Shown here: positions 28,752 to 38,072 of the stretch, piece by piece
Numbering within the stretch: the stretch's first letter is position 1
How the letters are laid out: each line of letters starts with the position of its first letter
Assembly (NCBI GenBank): GCA_963761975.1
Contig: CAVXIR010000007.1
Span: 62,001 to 126,000, forward strand
Direction of reading: 5' to 3'
DNA length: 64,000 bases
Origin: JAMQPK01 sp963761975
GTDB lineage: Bacteria; Acidobacteriota; Vicinamibacteria; Vicinamibacterales; JAMQPK01
Translations under genes and position numbers: made by a program
The notes under the pieces: model-generated
The model's input: only the letters and a program-made list of their open reading frames with translations
Databases searched by the model: none
What the model was told of the DNA's origin: nothing

Positions 28752-31700
28752 GTGGATATCCTGGGCCTCAGTGGATCCACTCGCGCGCTGGTCGCGGCGG
28801 CGATAGCCTTCGTTCCGGCGATCGTCGCGTACGTGCGCGGGCGGCAGATCGCGCGGTTCGTCGACGATCCCGCGCTGCCCGAGCGGCTATTTGCCAGTCG
28901 GCACGTGACGAGCAGCTGCCTTGCGTTCACGATCGCGACGCTCATTACGATCACCGGCGGTGCGGCGGTCTGGGCGATTCCATTGACCGTCATCGCGTAC
29001 TTCGCTGCGGGCCTGCCGCTTCGCCGCATCCTGTACAACGAAACGTGGAGCCTCACGTTCTACCTTTTATTCGTGATCCGCTTCTTCATCAGCTTTTGGA
29101 GCTTCTGGATTCTTGTGTGCGCCTTGCCCGCGCTGGCGCTCTGGGCCGGCGATCGCGCCTGGATCGTCGCGTTCGTGATGGGCGCGGGCCTGCTCCTTCT
29201 GGCGGAGCGACAAACGGACTTGATTCGCTGGCTCGTCGGGACCAAGCCGATTACTGACGCCGCGATTCGCGCGCGCTTCGATCGGCTCGTGGCGACCGCC
29301 GGTCTCGCGGCGCCGCACTTCGAGTTCGTCGATCTCAAAGGCGGAAGCGTGGTGAACGCGTTCGCACTGCCGTCGCTCGGCAGAGCCGCAGTCGTCTTCA
29401 GCGGGCCGCTGCTTCAGCGCCTCGACGCGGATGAAATCGACGCCATCTGCGCGCACGAGCTTGCGCACCTTGAGTACTACAATGTCCCGCGTCTCCGTCA
29501 GCGGCGCCTGGTTTCGCGATCGCTCGTCGTCGGCGGCGCGGTCATCACGCCGCTGCTGCAGCCGCTCCTTCCGTCGCTCGCATGGATAGCGTGTGCCATG
29601 TGGCCGCCCGTCGTTCTCGTTGTCATTGCGTGGCTGGTGCAGGGTCGCCAAAAGCACGAGACGGCCAGCGACCTGCGCGCTGTCGCGCTGACAGGCAATC
29701 CCGAGGCGCTCGTTCGCGCGCTCGTCAAGCTGCACGCAATAGCGCGCGTGCCACGGCGCTGGGACGCCGATCTCGAGCGCCACATGTCGCATCCGAGCCT
29801 GAAGCAACGGATCCAGGACATTCGCGCAGCCGCGGGCATGCCGCCCGCCGCGCTCGGCGACGCTGCGGTGTTCGAGAGCTCGGATGGCGCAGCGTTTGTG
29901 GTCTTCCTCGACGAAAGCCTCGAGCTCATCGAAGGTGCGTCGGCCTCCTACCGCCTGCGCTATGACCGCCTCATCGAGCTGCGCATCGCGGCCACGCGCA
30001 CGGGCGAGACGAGCCTCCTTGCCGCCGATCGCAGTGGACGCCGGTGGCAGTTGCCGCTCCGCGTGGACGATGTGCCGCGCATCCAGGCGGTGCTCGACAT
30101 TGTCGACACACGCGTCGTGACGAGCCCGCCGGCGGCGGACGTCCGGCCGATGCTCATCCGTGCGGCCACATTTGTCGTGTTGATCGTCTCGCTGAACGCA
30201 GGGTTGTTCGCCGTTGCGATGGTTCTCGCGATGACGCTCCTGCGGCAAGAGGCGCCGCTGGTCGGCGCCGCAGGACTCGCGGCGATGGCCGGAGCAGTTC
30301 TGACGTGGCGCGATCCCGTCCCGGCTTTCGGCGCACTACCGGACGAATTCGAAGCGATCTTCGCGGCGATCCTGCTCGTTGGGGGAGTGCTGCTCGCCTG
30401 GCTGGCCTACGCCCGCCGTCGCGACGAGGTTCCACTACCCGTGTGGAAGCTCGTTAATGTCGTGGCTGTCGCCGCCCTCGCGTCGTGGATTCTGCCGTTG
30501 ATGGGTAGCAGCGGTATCGACGTCGTTGGCCTTCACCAGGCGGCGCGCGGGTGGCCGTCGAGCGTCGTCCTTCCGCTGGCGCTCGCGGGCGCGATGATGT
30601 GGTCGACACGGAAGACGATTCGCGTCGCTTCGGTGGCTGCCGTCGTCGCGAGCGCCCTTGCCGCCGGCGTCGGATCGCAGGCTTTTCTCGATCGGTTCGG
30701 CGGCGATCTGTTCCTCGTGCCCGCAGCCGACTTGAAGGTGCGGACGCTCGACCATCCGGTCAAGGAGTTCACAGTCCCATTCGGTGTGAGCGAGCTGCAA
30801 CTTTCGCCGGGCGGCGGATCGATCGCGGCGGTTGCACGGCGCCAGGACAATCGCGCCACCCTCCACATCGGTCGTGCCGGTCAGAGCCTGACTCCGGTCG
30901 ACGCGGATGGTGCGTTGTTCGTCGACGACGATCGTGCGCTCGTCTGGACGGTTGACGGCACGCGTACCGATCTTCGCGAGGTGCTCGTGGCCGCGCCGGA
31001 GGCAGCGAGCTGGCAAGTGCAAATCACGGGTCTCTCTACGCCGTCAGTGTCGCTCGACTCGAACTCGAAGCGATGGCGACTCGCGAGCCGGGCCGGTGTC
31101 GACGTGGTGGAAGCGCGCGAGGGTGTGATTGGCACTGCCCAGGTCAGCAGCTACCGGTGGAACATGCCCAAGGGCCATGGGGTGCCGTTCATGCCGATCG
31201 CGATGTCGGGCGATCGCGCGCTGGCGCTCGAGCCGCGACCTGATCTCGCCTCACCGATCACCAATCCTCTCGGCGCGTTCATGTTCGTGCTCGCGAGCGC
31301 GCCGCATTGGCGCTCGACGATCTGGGCGCTGGGTCCCGAGGGAACGAGCGATCTGGGAACGTCGCGCCTCGAGCTCGAGTGCCACCTGCTGCCGCTCGTC
31401 GACCGCGGCGCTTGTCAGATTTTCGACGCCAGCCGTACGCGGTTCTTTGCGATGGACGCGAGGACGCGCGGCATCACAGCGGTTGCGTCGCTGCCAGGCC
31501 GGTTCTTTGTGGGCGAGGACCCGCACGGCGCCTGGATCACGGGGTGGTATCAGTCCGCTCTTATCGCCGTGCGTCTCGCGCCCGTCGATGCGATTCGCGT
31601 GGTCGGGCCCGACGGCGCTCGCGCGCACATGCTCGCGGTGTCCGAGCGTGCGGCGGCCGGCGTCTGGTACCAAACACCTGCGACCTCCAAGACCCGCATC

Positions 31701-31757
31701 GATCCAATCTCGGAGGGGATGGGCACGTCCATCATCCGCATCTATCCGATCGACTAA
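28752..31757 (+). CDS. Large M48-family membrane metallopeptidase with C-terminal propeller-like region
   Basis: About 1001 residues from a GTG at 28752; the frame is open to 28620 but that part is not family-like. An N-terminal group of membrane helices is followed by an M48 catalytic domain with ICAHELAHLEYYN (zinc ligands H235 and H239, catalytic E236) and QGRQKHETASDLRAV as the third-ligand region. More helices follow (residues about 470-660). The last 330 residues are beta-rich with repeated strand patterns (ELQLSPGGGSIAAVARRQDN, GALFVDDDRALVWTVDGT), like a degenerate propeller outside the membrane. M48 enzymes of the HtpX/Ste24 type act at the inner membrane. The size, about three times usual, and the tail are unusual. 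Confidence 0.85.
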   Translation: MDILGLSGSTRALVAAAIAFVPAIVAYVRGRQIARFVDDPALPERLFASRHVTSSCLAFTIATLITITGGAAVWAIPLTVIAYFAAGLPLRRILYNETWSLTFYLLFVIRFFISFWSFWILVCALPALALWAGDRAWIVAFVMGAGLLLLAERQTDLIRWLVGTKPITDAAIRARFDRLVATAGLAAPHFEFVDLKGGSVVNAFALPSLGRAAVVFSGPLLQRLDADEIDAICAHELAHLEYYNVPRLRQRRLVSRSLVVGGAVITPLLQPLLPSLAWIACAMWPPVVLVVIAWLVQGRQKHETASDLRAVALTGNPEALVRALVKLHAIARVPRRWDADLERHMSHPSLKQRIQDIRAAAGMPPAALGDAAVFESSDGAAFVVFLDESLELIEGASASYRLRYDRLIELRIAATRTGETSLLAADRSGRRWQLPLRVDDVPRIQAVLDIVDTRVVTSPPAADVRPMLIRAATFVVLIVSLNAGLFAVAMVLAMTLLRQEAPLVGAAGLAAMAGAVLTWRDPVPAFGALPDEFEAIFAAILLVGGVLLAWLAYARRRDEVPLPVWKLVNVVAVAALASWILPLMGSSGIDVVGLHQAARGWPSSVVLPLALAGAMMWSTRKTIRVASVAAVVASALAAGVGSQAFLDRFGGDLFLVPAADLKVRTLDHPVKEFTVPFGVSELQLSPGGGSIAAVARRQDNRATLHIGRAGQSLTPVDADGALFVDDDRALVWTVDGTRTDLREVLVAAPEAASWQVQITGLSTPSVSLDSNSKRWRLASRAGVDVVEAREGVIGTAQVSSYRWNMPKGHGVPFMPIAMSGDRALALEPRPDLASPITNPLGAFMFVLASAPHWRSTIWALGPEGTSDLGTSRLELECHLLPLVDRGACQIFDASRTRFFAMDARTRGITAVASLPGRFFVGEDPHGAWITGWYQSALIAVRLAPVDAIRVVGPDGARAHMLAVSERAAAGVWYQTPATSKTRIDPISEGMGTSIIRIYPID

Positions 31758-31858
31758 CGGTCTCCGGTCGAGTCATTCCTCCGTTAGCCGATCCGCTCCT
31801 AGCTCGATGATGATTCCCCGGCCGCTCCTCATCTCGACTCCCGCTCGTCCGACACGCA

Positions 31859-32581
31859 TTACTTCTTCAGCTCCTGAATCGTCACTGGCGAGCGGAGCTC
31901 GAACGACACCACGGTCTCCGCCGCAATTTCTGCCGCTTCGCCGCGCATCGCCGCGCCCGCACCAGCGCCAATGCCAACCTTCGCCGCATTCTTACCCTTG
32001 TTGGCGGCGGCTTCGCTGCTGACCGGGCACGTCACGATTTCCACCTTCCGCCCATCGGCGATCGTCAGGATGGTGAGCTCGATCGAGAGATTGGCTTTCC
32101 CCTTCAACCGCCCGCCCTTGTCAACCTCGACAACCCGGCCGTCGACTTTGGCACCCGGCGCGGCCACGACCCACCCCTCCACCGCGATCGGCGCTTCCAG
32201 AATCGCGGAGAACGCATCTCCGGTGTTCGCGGTTTTCGTCGAGAGCGCGCGGGTCGTTCTGATCGTGAGCACGTGACCCGCATCCAAGCGCGCAACCCTC
32301 GGCTTGGGCGGCGGGGGCGGTGCAGCGGGGGCAGGAACTGGCGCCGGAGCTGGGGCCGGAGCGGGCGCTGCCGCGGTGGCCGCCGAAGGCTGAGACGCAG
32401 TGGATTGAGCCGCCGCGGGTGCGTCCACCGCGGGTTGCGCCGCCGCAGGCGATTGCGCCGCCGCGGGCGCGTCCGCTGCGGGCTGCGACGCCGCAGGCGG
32501 TTGCGACTCAGGCGCGGAGCACGCGACCGCCGCTATGGCGATCGTCGCGATCACAGGCATAGATATCAGCTTCATCTTCAT
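31859..32581 (-). CDS. Ala/Pro-rich lipoprotein
   Basis: A 240-residue protein from the ATG at 32581 (MKMKLISMPVIATIAIAAVAC), a lipoprotein signal with lipobox AVAC; an upstream in-frame start would disrupt this. Residues about 22-100 are a low-complexity linker of repeated PAAAQ/PAADAPAAAQS and PAPAPAPAP units that could cross the cell wall or periplasm. The C-terminal domain (VARLDAGHVLTIRTTRALST, IAVEGWVVAAPGAKVDGRVV) resembles the beta-rich domain of small envelope proteins that include a GAGAGAAMRGEAAEIAAET glycine stretch. No known function. It converges with the M48 peptidase gene. Confidence 0.7.
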   Translation of the reverse strand: MKMKLISMPVIATIAIAAVACSAPESQPPAASQPAADAPAAAQSPAAAQPAVDAPAAAQSTASQPSAATAAAPAPAPAPAPVPAPAAPPPPPKPRVARLDAGHVLTIRTTRALSTKTANTGDAFSAILEAPIAVEGWVVAAPGAKVDGRVVEVDKGGRLKGKANLSIELTILTIADGRKVEIVTCPVSSEAAANKGKNAAKVGIGAGAGAAMRGEAAEIAAETVVSFELRSPVTIQELKK

Positions 32582-32814
32582 CGTTCTCACCGTCACCTCC
32601 CCGATCACGTACGCGTCGGCTTCGATGCGAGTTCGCAATCGGTGTGAACTGCGAGCAATTTCAGGGCCGGCGGTGGCGCGTCAGTCGGCGTTGGAATCAG
32701 GCGCGATTCGCGCTCAGGGCGAGATGACCTTCAATCGACAGTTGAACGCTCACCATATGTTGTGAGACCTCTGCACAGCGCTGGGCCATCGAGGCTCCAA
32801 CAACCTCGCGTGGA

Positions 32815-33396
32815 TCATCGCTGACGCACGTAGTCGAGCCCCACGACGCCGGTAGGATACGGAGTGGCGGATCTCAGCGTGAACCCTGTGTGTGCGTCGT
32901 CGGCCCAGATGCGCTTGCCGCGGCCGAGCGTCAGCGGGTAGAGCAGCACGTGCAACTCGTCGACCAGGTCGTGCTCGAGCAGGGTGCGCACGAGCTGACT
33001 GCTGCCGTCCGTGATGATGATCCGTCCGGGCTGGGCCTTCAACGCACGCACCGCCTCGACGACGTTGTCGCGGATGATCGTTGTGTCGCGCCAGATCGGC
33101 TTCTGCAGCGTTCGCGAAACAACGTACTTCTTGGGGGCGTTCATGAGATCGCCGAACGGATCTCCCGGCGGCATCGGCTCGAACGCCTCCGCGTGAGTCA
33201 CGTACGTGCGGCGGCCGAGCAGGATGGTATCGACGTCCTGCATCAGGGCGCCGAAACTGGCACCGATGTCGTCGTGCCAGTACGGGATGGTCCATCCCCC
33301 GTGCTCGAAGCCGCCGTCGAGATCCTCATCCTTCCCGCCCGGCGCCTGGATGACGCCATCCAGTGACATGAATTCAGACACGATCAGCTTGCGCAT
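32815..33396 (-). CDS. Dihydrofolate reductase-like (RibD C-terminal) protein
   Basis: A 193-residue cytoplasmic protein. The ATG at 33396 has GAGAGGA 7 nt upstream and gives MRKLIVSEFMSLDGVIQAPG, the usual start of the YyaP/YwjB-type DHFR-fold family. The NADPH-binding fold appears as LLGRRTYVTHAEAF and IIITDGSSQLVRTLLEHDLVDELHVLLYPLTLGRGKRIW. These enzymes are linked to riboflavin reductase RibD and DHFR but their own substrates are mostly unknown. It follows the DoxX-like gene by 45 bp and may share its transcript. Confidence 0.88.
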   Translation of the reverse strand: MRKLIVSEFMSLDGVIQAPGGKDEDLDGGFEHGGWTIPYWHDDIGASFGALMQDVDTILLGRRTYVTHAEAFEPMPPGDPFGDLMNAPKKYVVSRTLQKPIWRDTTIIRDNVVEAVRALKAQPGRIIITDGSSQLVRTLLEHDLVDELHVLLYPLTLGRGKRIWADDAHTGFTLRSATPYPTGVVGLDYVRQR

Positions 33397-33441
33397 GGAG
33401 TCCTCTCGTCTCACGATTCGCCCAACAAAACGCTTTGTGGC

Positions 33442-33822
33442 CTATGCGGCGCGCCGGACGCCGATCGGTAGGACCCGATGCCGCATGTATGCGACGAACG
33501 TCGCGATCGCGAACAACACCAGAGTGATGGCCGCCGAGCTCACCTCGCCGCGCACCAGATGGTAGACCGTCGCCGACACGGTCACGATCATGACCCCGGC
33601 GGCCGCCCACGTGACCAACCACGGCAGGATCCGCGTCAATCCCGGAAGGACAAGTCCCACGGCGGCTAGCACTTCCGCAACGCCGAGGAAGACTTGGAAC
33701 CACCGCGGCAGCGACGCGTTCATCTGTTCGACGATATCAGGCGGGGGCGAGAGAAAGAGCCAGCCGTGAGCGAAGAACGCAAGCGCGAGCACCACCTGCA
33801 AGACCCAGAGCATGATATTCAT
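33442..33822 (-). CDS. DoxX-like membrane protein
   Basis: A 126-residue protein with four membrane helices: MLWVLQVVLALAFFAHGWLF, FLGVAEVLAAVGLVLPGLTR, WLVTWAAAGVMIVTVSATVY and AITLVLFAIATFVAY. This is the DoxX/DoxD-type layout, including the GVAEVLAAVGLVLP motif seen in the DoxX_2 branch. Members are found in redox and stress contexts but their role is unsettled. A good ribosome site (AAGGTGG) precedes the ATG at 33822. First gene of a probable two-gene unit with the DHFR-like gene downstream. Confidence 0.85.
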   Translation of the reverse strand: MNIMLWVLQVVLALAFFAHGWLFLSPPPDIVEQMNASLPRWFQVFLGVAEVLAAVGLVLPGLTRILPWLVTWAAAGVMIVTVSATVYHLVRGEVSSAAITLVLFAIATFVAYMRHRVLPIGVRRAA

Positions 33823-33954
33823 GACGCCACCTTTCCTTTTCTACTAGGACGTCGAGCGAGAGACTCTCGAATCGACAACCCGTTGCAGAAATGAGGCCGC
33901 CCGTCAATCGGGTGTAGTATCAGCGCCTCCTTCTGTTGGCGAGCGAGGTGCAAA

Positions 33955-34098
33955 ATGAAAAGAACTCACCTGGTCGACCCGAATGCCACGCTCGATCCCC
34001 GCTTCCGGTTCGGTCTCGCCTGGGTGGCGGCGTTTCTCGGCTTTGTCTTGATTATTGGAGTCGTGCTGCTGGCGATCACGACATTGGGAGCATCGTAA
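33955..34098 (+). CDS. Short single-pass membrane protein
   Basis: A 47-residue frame from ATG 33955, behind GAGGTG spaced about 6 nt. The sequence MKRTHLVDPNATLDPRFRFG leads into one membrane helix (AFLGFVLIIGVVLLAITTLG) ending GAS. Small size means it is easily overlooked. Basic N-terminus and hydrophobic tail suggest an N-inside orientation. No family is recognised. It lies before the membrane protein and ECF sigma genes on the same strand. Confidence 0.5.
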   Translation: MKRTHLVDPNATLDPRFRFGLAWVAAFLGFVLIIGVVLLAITTLGAS

Positions 34099-34272
34099 GG
34101 AACGTCCTCACCCCGAACGAAGCGATCAATCACCTCATTAATACCGGAATACCAGCATTTCCAAATTCGACGCGATGTCGTTCATGGTGGCGGCGGATGT
34201 CGCCCTCATGACCAAACTCGCCTGTTAACATTCGACCCTCCCGAAACGTGTTGGTCAGACGAGGAGACATCT

Positions 34273-34734
34273 GTGGATCCCATAGTCATTGTCATGCCAG
34301 CGCTTTTCACACTGATTGGATTTGTCGCGTGGGTTGCTGTGACCGGGTGGCAGCGGCGCCAGCACGTGAAGCTCGTGACCGACTTCAATGCCCGGCTCCT
34401 GGATCGCCTCGGTTCGGTGAAGGATTTCAGCGATTTCCTCGAAACCAGCGCCGGCGCCACGTTCATGAAGTCGTTGGCCTCCGATATGCCGGTGTCCAAG
34501 CCGCAAGATCGGATCATTCGAGCCGCCCAGATTGGAATCGTGCTGCTCTCGCTAGGGGGCGGTCTATTCAGCGTTGGGGAATTTATCGCGTTCGACGAGA
34601 AGGAATCTCAACGATTCTTCACCGCCCTCGGCTTGATCACCTTGTCCCTGGGAATAGGGTTTCTTGTTTCAACCTTTGCGGCATATCGATTGGCATCAAC
34701 GCTCGGCGTGATTGACCGCCGAGATCACGCGTGA
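34273..34734 (+). CDS. Small membrane protein upstream of an ECF sigma gene
   Basis: A 153-residue protein from a GTG at 34273. An N-terminal membrane helix (VIVMPALFTLIGFVAWVAVT), a cytoplasmic helical middle (RLLDRLGSVKDFSDFLETSAGATFMKSLASDMP) and two more helices (IGIVLLSLGGGLFSVGEFIAF, ALGLITLSLGIGFLVSTFAAY). I have seen this type beside ECF sigma factors in acidobacterial genomes but know no function. The sigma gene follows 51 bp downstream on the same strand, so it may take part in its control. Confidence 0.6.
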   Translation: MDPIVIVMPALFTLIGFVAWVAVTGWQRRQHVKLVTDFNARLLDRLGSVKDFSDFLETSAGATFMKSLASDMPVSKPQDRIIRAAQIGIVLLSLGGGLFSVGEFIAFDEKESQRFFTALGLITLSLGIGFLVSTFAAYRLASTLGVIDRRDHA

Positions 34735-34785
34735 CCACGCAATCGACCCATCGGGAGCGGTTCGAAGCCGTTTTCAGCGGTCAAT

Positions 34786-35262
34786 GTGATTGACGAGAGC
34801 GTATTTCATGAACTGTATCGCACGACAGCCGCACCACTGCGCGCCTATGCGGCACGGGTGCTCGGCCATGTGTCGCAGGCCGACGACATCGTGCAAGAAG
34901 CCTATTTGCGTCTTCTACGAACTCCGCTGCGGAGTGACGACCCTCAATACCTGCGGGCGTACCTGTTCCGCATAGCCAGCAATTTGATGGCCGACTACTT
35001 CCGGCGGCAGAAGCGAGAGACGACCGTGGCAGACATGCCCGAGCCGGCAACATCCAGCGTGGACCCGACAACCAGAATCGACATGGGCCGGGTTTTTCGG
35101 CGGCTTTCTCTGCGTGAGCGACAACTCCTCTGGTTGGCCCATGTTGAGGGCGCGGACCATCGAGAGATTGCGAACGTTCTTGATGTCGGGGAACGTAGTG
35201 TTCGCGTGCTGTTGTTTCGAGCGAGACAAAAACTGGCACAATTGATCAGAGAGCAAGGATGA
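34786..35262 (+). CDS. ECF-type RNA polymerase sigma factor
   Basis: A 158-residue sigma-70 family protein. Region 2 covers SVFHELYRTTAAPLRAYAAR, the core-binding DDIVQEAYLRLLR and YLRAYLFRIASNLMADYFRR, which contacts the -10 element. Region 4 is the helix-turn-helix RLSLRERQLLWLAHVEGADHREIANVLDVGERSVRVLLFRARQKL for the -35 element. The GTG start has no strong ribosome site. The next gene begins with an ATGA overlap, so the small membrane protein behind it is translationally coupled and is the likeliest partner or anti-sigma factor. The stimulus is unknown. Confidence 0.93.
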   Translation: MIDESVFHELYRTTAAPLRAYAARVLGHVSQADDIVQEAYLRLLRTPLRSDDPQYLRAYLFRIASNLMADYFRRQKRETTVADMPEPATSSVDPTTRIDMGRVFRRLSLRERQLLWLAHVEGADHREIANVLDVGERSVRVLLFRARQKLAQLIREQG

Positions 35263-35609
35263 TCTCGCAGGACGATCATGATGACGTCACAGCATGGATG
35301 GCGGAGTTTGCACGTTCACCGCTCGAGAGCCCGCCTCCCATCGACCCTTCGCTGCTCTGGTGGAAGGCGCAACTGATGCGACGCTTCGACGCCGAGCGTC
35401 GTGCCGTCGTACCGATTGAGATCGGCGAGCAGGTACAGGTCGGGGTTGGCGTGGTCGCCGCTTTCTTGCTGCTGGGATGGCTCTGGCGTGTTCTGACGCC
35501 CGCGAGGGGTGGGACGTCATTCGCGCTGGCGATTCTGGTCTGCAGCGCCGTTCTCGGAGGGGTGGCGATGCTTGTTTCATGGGAACGCCGCAATGCACGT
35601 CTCAATTAG
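35259..35609 (+). CDS. Small membrane protein coupled to the ECF sigma factor, possible anti-sigma partner
   Basis: A 116-residue protein starting 4 nt before the sigma factor's stop (ATGA overlap). The N-terminal cytoplasmic part contains PPPIDPSLLWWKAQLMRRFD, followed by two membrane helices (VGVGVVAAFLLLGWLWRVL, FALAILVCSAVLGGVAMLVS). No zinc-binding HCC motif of classic anti-sigma factors is present. The overlap, short cytoplasmic head and membrane tail fit a sigma-sequestering membrane protein, but family evidence is lacking. Confidence 0.6.
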   Translation: MISQDDHDDVTAWMAEFARSPLESPPPIDPSLLWWKAQLMRRFDAERRAVVPIEIGEQVQVGVGVVAAFLLLGWLWRVLTPARGGTSFALAILVCSAVLGGVAMLVSWERRNARLN

Positions 35610-35734
35610 CAATCGTCGAAGCGGCTGGGTCCTTCTTCCTAATCCCCTGTTCAATCCCGCATCTGTTTCGTTATAAGCAAGGAAGATCCATCATCATTCT
35701 GACCGGCGCAGTCGGTTGAAACACGGGAGTGACC

Positions 35735-38035
35735 ATGGCGACACGTTTCGACGGCAAGGTGTTCACATTCACACAGCCTGACGGCACGCCGATCCAGCTC
35801 CGCGGGTTCGGCGATCAGAACTACGCGGTGTTCGAGACGCTCGACGGCTTCACCGTCACCAAGAATCCCGCAACTGGATACTTCGAAGTGGCGCGTGTGA
35901 GCGCCGATGGCACGACGCTGGAGCCGGCGTCGAGCCCCGCGGGCCGGCTCGACGGCGCCGCTGCCGGGTTGCCGCGCGGCGTGCGCGTCACGCGTCAAAG
36001 CGCAGCCGTGGCGGCGCGCGCGTCCGCGCTGGCGACCGCTGGCCGGCGCTGCGATCAGCGCCGTGAGGAAAAGCGCCAGCGGATGCGGGCGCTGCGGGCG
36101 ATGGCGGCCGCCGGCGGGCCCTTGCTGGCGCCGCCAGAGCGCGAAACGGTCGGCGACTTCGTGGGTCTGTGCCTGCTCATCGATTTCAGCGACGTGCCGG
36201 CGACGATCGCGCGCGACGAAGTCGAACGCTTCTGCAATCAGCCGGGCTACAACGGCTTTTCCAACAACGGGTCGGTATCGGATTTCTTCCGCGACAACTC
36301 GATCGGCCGCTGCCGGTACACCAATATCGTCGCGCCGTATTACCGGGCGCAGCACCCGAAGACGTTCTACACCGATCGCACGATCCCGCAGCCGCAGCGC
36401 GCGGTCGAACTGATCAAAGAAGCGCTGGCCCACCACAAAGCTGCGGGATTCGACTTCTCAGGACTGACAGCCGACAACCAGGAATTCGTGTATGCGACCA
36501 GCGTGTACTATGCGGGCCCAGTCACCAACAACTGGGCCGAGGGCCTCTGGCCGCACGCCCACCATCTCGGCACGAAGGTGCCGCTGGCACCCGGTCGGTC
36601 GGCGTTCGATTATCAGTTCACGGCGATGGGTGCGGAACTGGAACTCGGGACGTTCTGTCACGAGAACGGACACATGCTCTGCGACTATCCGGACCTGTAT
36701 GACTACGGCAACGAGTCGAGCGGGGTTGGTGCCTATTGCCTGATGTGCGCGGGCAACGTGAGTGAAAAGAATCCGATCGCGATCAGCGCGTACCTGAAAC
36801 GCCTGTCGGGTTGGGCACGAACGGTGACACCCCTCGAGCACGATCGGACGGTTACCCTCAACGCCGATACGAACGATTTCGCCATCTACTCGCGGGGAGG
36901 GCGCGAATATTTTCTCATCGAAAACCGAAGGAAAGCCGGTCGCGACTCGGCGCTGCCCGACGAAGGTCTCGCAATCTGGCACATTGATGAAGACGGCGAC
37001 AATAGCCACGAGCACATGACCGGCGCAAGCCACTACGAGCTCTCGCTGGAGCAGGCGGATGGCCTGTTTCAGCTCGAGCGTCTGAGAAGTCAGCTCGGCG
37101 ACACGAATGATCTTTTTGCCGGAGCGGCGGCGCGCTTCGACGACAACACCGTCCCCGGCAGCAAGTGGTGGAACGGAACGTCTTCCAACCTGACGATCGA
37201 CCAGATTACAGCGGCCGGCGCATCAATGACGTTCCGCTCGCGCCTGTCCGATACGGTTGGGCCGCCTAACACGCTCAATCTGACGTCGGCGCCAAACCGC
37301 GCGATCCCCGATAACAATGCCAATGGAATCAGCGATACGATCAACATCAACGACGCGGTGACGATTTCCAGCCTCAAGGTCGGCGTCGACATCACACATA
37401 CCTTTCGCGGCGATCTGCGCGTCTCGCTGATCACGCCGTGGGGCGTCACCATCGAACTGCATCCCAAAGGCCGTGGTGGCAATGCCGGTGACCTGAAAAC
37501 GACGTGCGACGAGGCGACGCTGCCTGCACTGGCGACGCTGCGTGGGCGCAACACGCAAGGGGCATGGCAGCTGAAGGTGCAGGATCTTGCACCGGCAGAC
37601 GTCGGAACACTGAACCGCTGGTCGCTCTCAATCTCGTCGGCGGGTTCATCGGGTGCCCCGATCGAGTTGGAAGAATCGCCCGGGACGCTCATCCCCGACG
37701 CTCCGCATACCGGAATCGAAAGGGCCATGACGGCTGCGAGCACCGCGCAGGTGGGTAGCGTCGAGGTGTCGGTTGACATCTCGCATGCCTGGATTGGCGA
37801 TTTGCGGGTGAGTCTGATATCGCCGGCGGGCACTGACGTGCGACTGCATGACGGCGAGGGCGGGTCCATCGACAACCTGATCCGCACCTTCACAACGGCC
37901 ACCACGCCAGCGCTCGCGACGCTAGGCGGGCAGCCAGCTGGCGGGACCTGGCGATTGAAGATTGTCGATGTCGAGGCGCCGGATGCCGGCAAGCTCAATC
38001 ACTGGCGGCTCGTCGTCAAGCCGCCCGTGTCATGA
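35735..38035 (+). CDS. M6-family metalloprotease with two C-terminal P domains
   Basis: A 766-residue protein from ATG 35735 behind GGGAG. The N-terminal part (TFTQPDGTPIQLRGFGDQNYAVFE) is the propeptide-like region typical of M6 proteases, followed by the catalytic domain with zinc motif HENGH (H309, E310, H313) and the family block CDYPDLYDYG. Residues about 505-640 and 650-766 are two P (proprotein convertase) domains with repeated TFRGDLRVSLITPWG / AWIGDLRVSLISPAG and W-x-L-x-V endings. Related immune-inhibitor-A-type enzymes are secreted, but no signal peptide is visible and no better start lies upstream. It may use an atypical exit or be short at its start. Confidence 0.9.
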   Translation: MATRFDGKVFTFTQPDGTPIQLRGFGDQNYAVFETLDGFTVTKNPATGYFEVARVSADGTTLEPASSPAGRLDGAAAGLPRGVRVTRQSAAVAARASALATAGRRCDQRREEKRQRMRALRAMAAAGGPLLAPPERETVGDFVGLCLLIDFSDVPATIARDEVERFCNQPGYNGFSNNGSVSDFFRDNSIGRCRYTNIVAPYYRAQHPKTFYTDRTIPQPQRAVELIKEALAHHKAAGFDFSGLTADNQEFVYATSVYYAGPVTNNWAEGLWPHAHHLGTKVPLAPGRSAFDYQFTAMGAELELGTFCHENGHMLCDYPDLYDYGNESSGVGAYCLMCAGNVSEKNPIAISAYLKRLSGWARTVTPLEHDRTVTLNADTNDFAIYSRGGREYFLIENRRKAGRDSALPDEGLAIWHIDEDGDNSHEHMTGASHYELSLEQADGLFQLERLRSQLGDTNDLFAGAAARFDDNTVPGSKWWNGTSSNLTIDQITAAGASMTFRSRLSDTVGPPNTLNLTSAPNRAIPDNNANGISDTININDAVTISSLKVGVDITHTFRGDLRVSLITPWGVTIELHPKGRGGNAGDLKTTCDEATLPALATLRGRNTQGAWQLKVQDLAPADVGTLNRWSLSISSAGSSGAPIELEESPGTLIPDAPHTGIERAMTAASTAQVGSVEVSVDISHAWIGDLRVSLISPAGTDVRLHDGEGGSIDNLIRTFTTATTPALATLGGQPAGGTWRLKIVDVEAPDAGKLNHWRLVVKPPVS

Positions 38036-38072
38036 ATGGCGCGACCATCACTGCCGCTGTTTCAGCGGGTCG

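Noticed and set aside
29067..30248. 393-residue minus-strand frame inside the M48 gene
   Set aside because: Antiparallel to the HELAH-containing peptidase with no recognisable domain.
36055..36237. Short minus-strand frames within the M6 protease gene
   Set aside because: No start signals or motifs; shadows of the M6 coding frame.
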